Source: Eubacterium sp. 14-2 (lineage in GTDB: Bacteria; Bacillota; Clostridia; Lachnospirales; Lachnospiraceae). Taken from it: a DNA stretch of 64,000 nucleotides. Positions within the stretch are counted from its first letter, which is position 1. Every line of letters begins with the position of its first letter. The notes beneath the pieces are model-generated. The model made no database searches. It saw only the letters and a program-made list of their open reading frames with translations, and was not told where the DNA came from. A program made the position numbers and the translations under genes. This document shows, in pieces, positions 62,680 to 64,000 of the stretch. The stretch lies in contig NZ_KE159567.1 in the NCBI RefSeq assembly GCF_000403845.2, forward strand, positions 175,081-239,080, written 5' to 3'.

Positions 62680-62800
62680 GGCAAATAAATGTAACAGTGA
62701 GGGATTGTACTGTTACGGAGAATTTCTGTCAGTCCGGGAAGGAAAAGGGCAGGCAGGTAAAACTTTCCTTCCCGGAAACAGAAATCGTCCTGTTCTGCAG
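62680..62800. terminator. Hairpins downstream of the FGGY kinase gene
   Basis: Leftward, CCGGGAAGGAAA pairs with TTTCCTTCCCGG and an outer ATTTCTGT/ACAGAAAT extends the stem (62726-62790). A second stem TAACAGT/ACTGTTA follows near 62692-62715, then a moderately T-rich tract. They probably reduce read-through from the kinase into the next unit. Confidence 0.5.
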
Positions 62801-62847
62801 GCGTAAGCCAGAGGGAGGGCCTGTGCCTGCAGTACATGTATGACGGA

Positions 62848-64000
62848 TTAGAAAATCTTTTTGTCCAGTGCGTCGTAAATGTCGCAGAATCTCTGGTAAG
62901 CTGCGTCATAAGCTGCGAAGTTGTCCGGATTCGGCGTGTATTCTTTGGTAGTGCGGACTACTTTTGCTGCTTCGTGGCAGTCTTTGTAAGCACCTACGCC
63001 AACGCCTGCGTAGAGAGCTGCGCCCAGACATCCGGCTTCTCCGTTTTCCAGAATCTGAATGGGGTGTTTGAAGATGTCAGCCATCATCTGGCACCACAAT
63101 GGAGATTTTGCTGCTCCGCCGGCCAGACGGATTTTGCCGATTTTAATGCCGGATTCTTCTTCTGCACGGATAATATCGTACATTTCATAGCAGATACCTT
63201 CCATAACGGCACGGGCCATATCTGCCTTGGTTGTTCCCAGCGTCATACCAATCCAGGAACCTCTTGCTTTTCCGTTGATTCTTGCTCCGCCGGCGCCCTG
63301 TAAGAAGGAGAGGAATGTTACTCCGTTTGCTCCGATGGGGGAAGTTGCAATCTGGTCGTTAATCAGATCATAGGGATCTTTTCCGGAGGTTTTTGCTGCT
63401 TCTTTTTCATAATCGCAGAAAGTGTCGCGATACCATCTGTATGCAGATGCAGCAGTATTGGCAAATGCTTCAATGGTGAAGTTGCCGCATCCGTGATTGC
63501 CTTTTACTACCAGACGTTCTTTGGGGTCGCGGATGGATTTGTCAGAAACCACGAAGCAGGAGCCGAAAGTACCGAGTACAAGGGCAGCGTCTCCGTCGTT
63601 TACTGCGCCTGCGCCGAAGGTACAGCAGTTCTGGTCATGAGCGCCGATACAGATGGGAGTTCCAACGGGAAGACCTGTTTTTGCGGATACTTCTTCTCCG
63701 ATATGTCCCACAACCTTACCAGGCTCTTTTACGATGGTGGCACGTTTGGACAAATCAATGCCCAGAATGTCATGGAGTTCTTTGGACCAGCATTCATTGT
63801 CAATATCCATCATACCTTCCCGGCTGGCGGAAGAGTAATCGGTATAATATCCGTCTGCACCGAATTTTTTCAGGAAATAATCCTGCATGGTGGCAAACAT
63901 GGCTGTTTTCTCAAAGTTTTCCGGCTCATGGAGTTTCAGCCATGCCAGTTTTCCATTGGAGAAAGTGGTTCCCACCGGGTCACCGGTCTGTTTGTAAATT
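62848..64000 (-). CDS. FGGY-family carbohydrate kinase (N terminus beyond window)
   Basis: The 384 visible residues run off the right edge, and the frame stays open to 64000 (IYKQTGDPVGTTFSNGKLAW). It contains CIGAHDQNCCTFGAGAVNDG (catalytic Asp region), ALVLGTFGSCFVVSDKS and IRLAGGAAKSPLWCQMMADI (ATP/sugar binding), as in xylulokinase and gluconokinase relatives. It phosphorylates a sugar or polyol whose identity is not evident. Upstream gene of the leftward catabolic run. Confidence 0.88.
   Translation of the reverse strand, partial: IYKQTGDPVGTTFSNGKLAWLKLHEPENFEKTAMFATMQDYFLKKFGADGYYTDYSSASREGMMDIDNECWSKELHDILGIDLSKRATIVKEPGKVVGHIGEEVSAKTGLPVGTPICIGAHDQNCCTFGAGAVNDGDAALVLGTFGSCFVVSDKSIRDPKERLVVKGNHGCGNFTIEAFANTAASAYRWYRDTFCDYEKEAAKTSGKDPYDLINDQIATSPIGANGVTFLSFLQGAGGARINGKARGSWIGMTLGTTKADMARAVMEGICYEMYDIIRAEEESGIKIGKIRLAGGAAKSPLWCQMMADIFKHPIQILENGEAGCLGAALYAGVGVGAYKDCHEAAKVVRTTKEYTPNPDNFAAYDAAYQRFCDIYDALDKKIF

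Noticed and set aside
1-64000. tRNA, rRNA and prophage structural genes
   Set aside because: No cloverleaf, rRNA-like sequence or phage head/tail gene was recognised on either strand; the two tyrosine recombinases are better explained by local inversion sites.

Overview
The window looks like a chromosomal segment of a Clostridia bacterium, most likely a gut Lachnospiraceae. The evidence is the complete S10-spc-alpha ribosomal block in Firmicutes order with a zinc-type S14, the sporulation regulator SpoVT, class III (oxygen-sensitive) ribonucleotide reductase, strong Shine-Dalgarno sites before almost every gene, and several proteins without a recognisable family. Genus and species cannot be fixed from sequence reading alone. 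No tRNA, rRNA or CRISPR array was seen.

Layout. 1-7.4 kb: the start of an OmpR-type response regulator diverges from a five-gene operon (propeller-fused solute-binding lipoprotein, two sugar-type ABC permeases, HlyD-like fusion protein, MacB/FtsX-like membrane protein); a palindrome carrying 11-bp-spaced direct repeats lies between them. 7.5-26.3 kb: housekeeping and accessory genes (ArsC/Spx-like protein, acylphosphatase, polyphosphate:AMP phosphotransferase, SpoVT, polysaccharide deacetylase, NrdD/NrdG behind a promoter with two NrdR boxes, L,D-transpeptidase, a barrel-only pyruvate kinase-like protein, rRNA-type methyltransferase, Lgt, MATE pump, AgrC/AgrA-like pair and an ABC transporter). 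26.5-39.5 kb: rpsJ through infA, with secY, adk and map. 39.6-44.9 kb: an insertion between infA and rpmJ carrying a second deacetylase, a coiled-coil gene remnant, a small tyrosine recombinase inside a pair of inverted 31-bp sites, and a secreted Ig-like protein. 45.2-49.0 kb: the rest of the alpha operon (rpmJ, rpsM, rpsK, rpsD, rpoA, rplQ) behind its own promoter.

50.3-57.3 kb is the most unusual part. Two tandem HTH-TPR regulators of the RRNPP type are followed, on the opposite strand and 3 bp away, by a 48-residue secreted peptide gene. Next come a long inverted repeat centred between two divergent promoters, a structured leader RNA, and a 3.5-kb AT-rich cassette bounded by perfect 28-bp inverted repeats. 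The cassette holds two convergent units, a pyruvyl-transferase plus glycosyltransferase pair and a gene for a nucleoside-deoxyribosyltransferase/TIR-like protein. Each unit starts about 75 bp inside one repeat. A full-length tyrosine recombinase gene sits just outside. I infer a peptide-regulated promoter that could be switched by DNA inversion between two alternative gene sets. The window therefore appears to hold two independent recombinase-linked DNA inversion switches.

57.7-64 kb: a leftward sugar-catabolic cluster (FGGY kinase, transaldolase-like protein, RpiB/LacAB-type isomerase, GntR regulator, class II aldolase, PHP phosphoesterase). A perfect palindrome, TGTATATACA, lies upstream of two of its transcription units.
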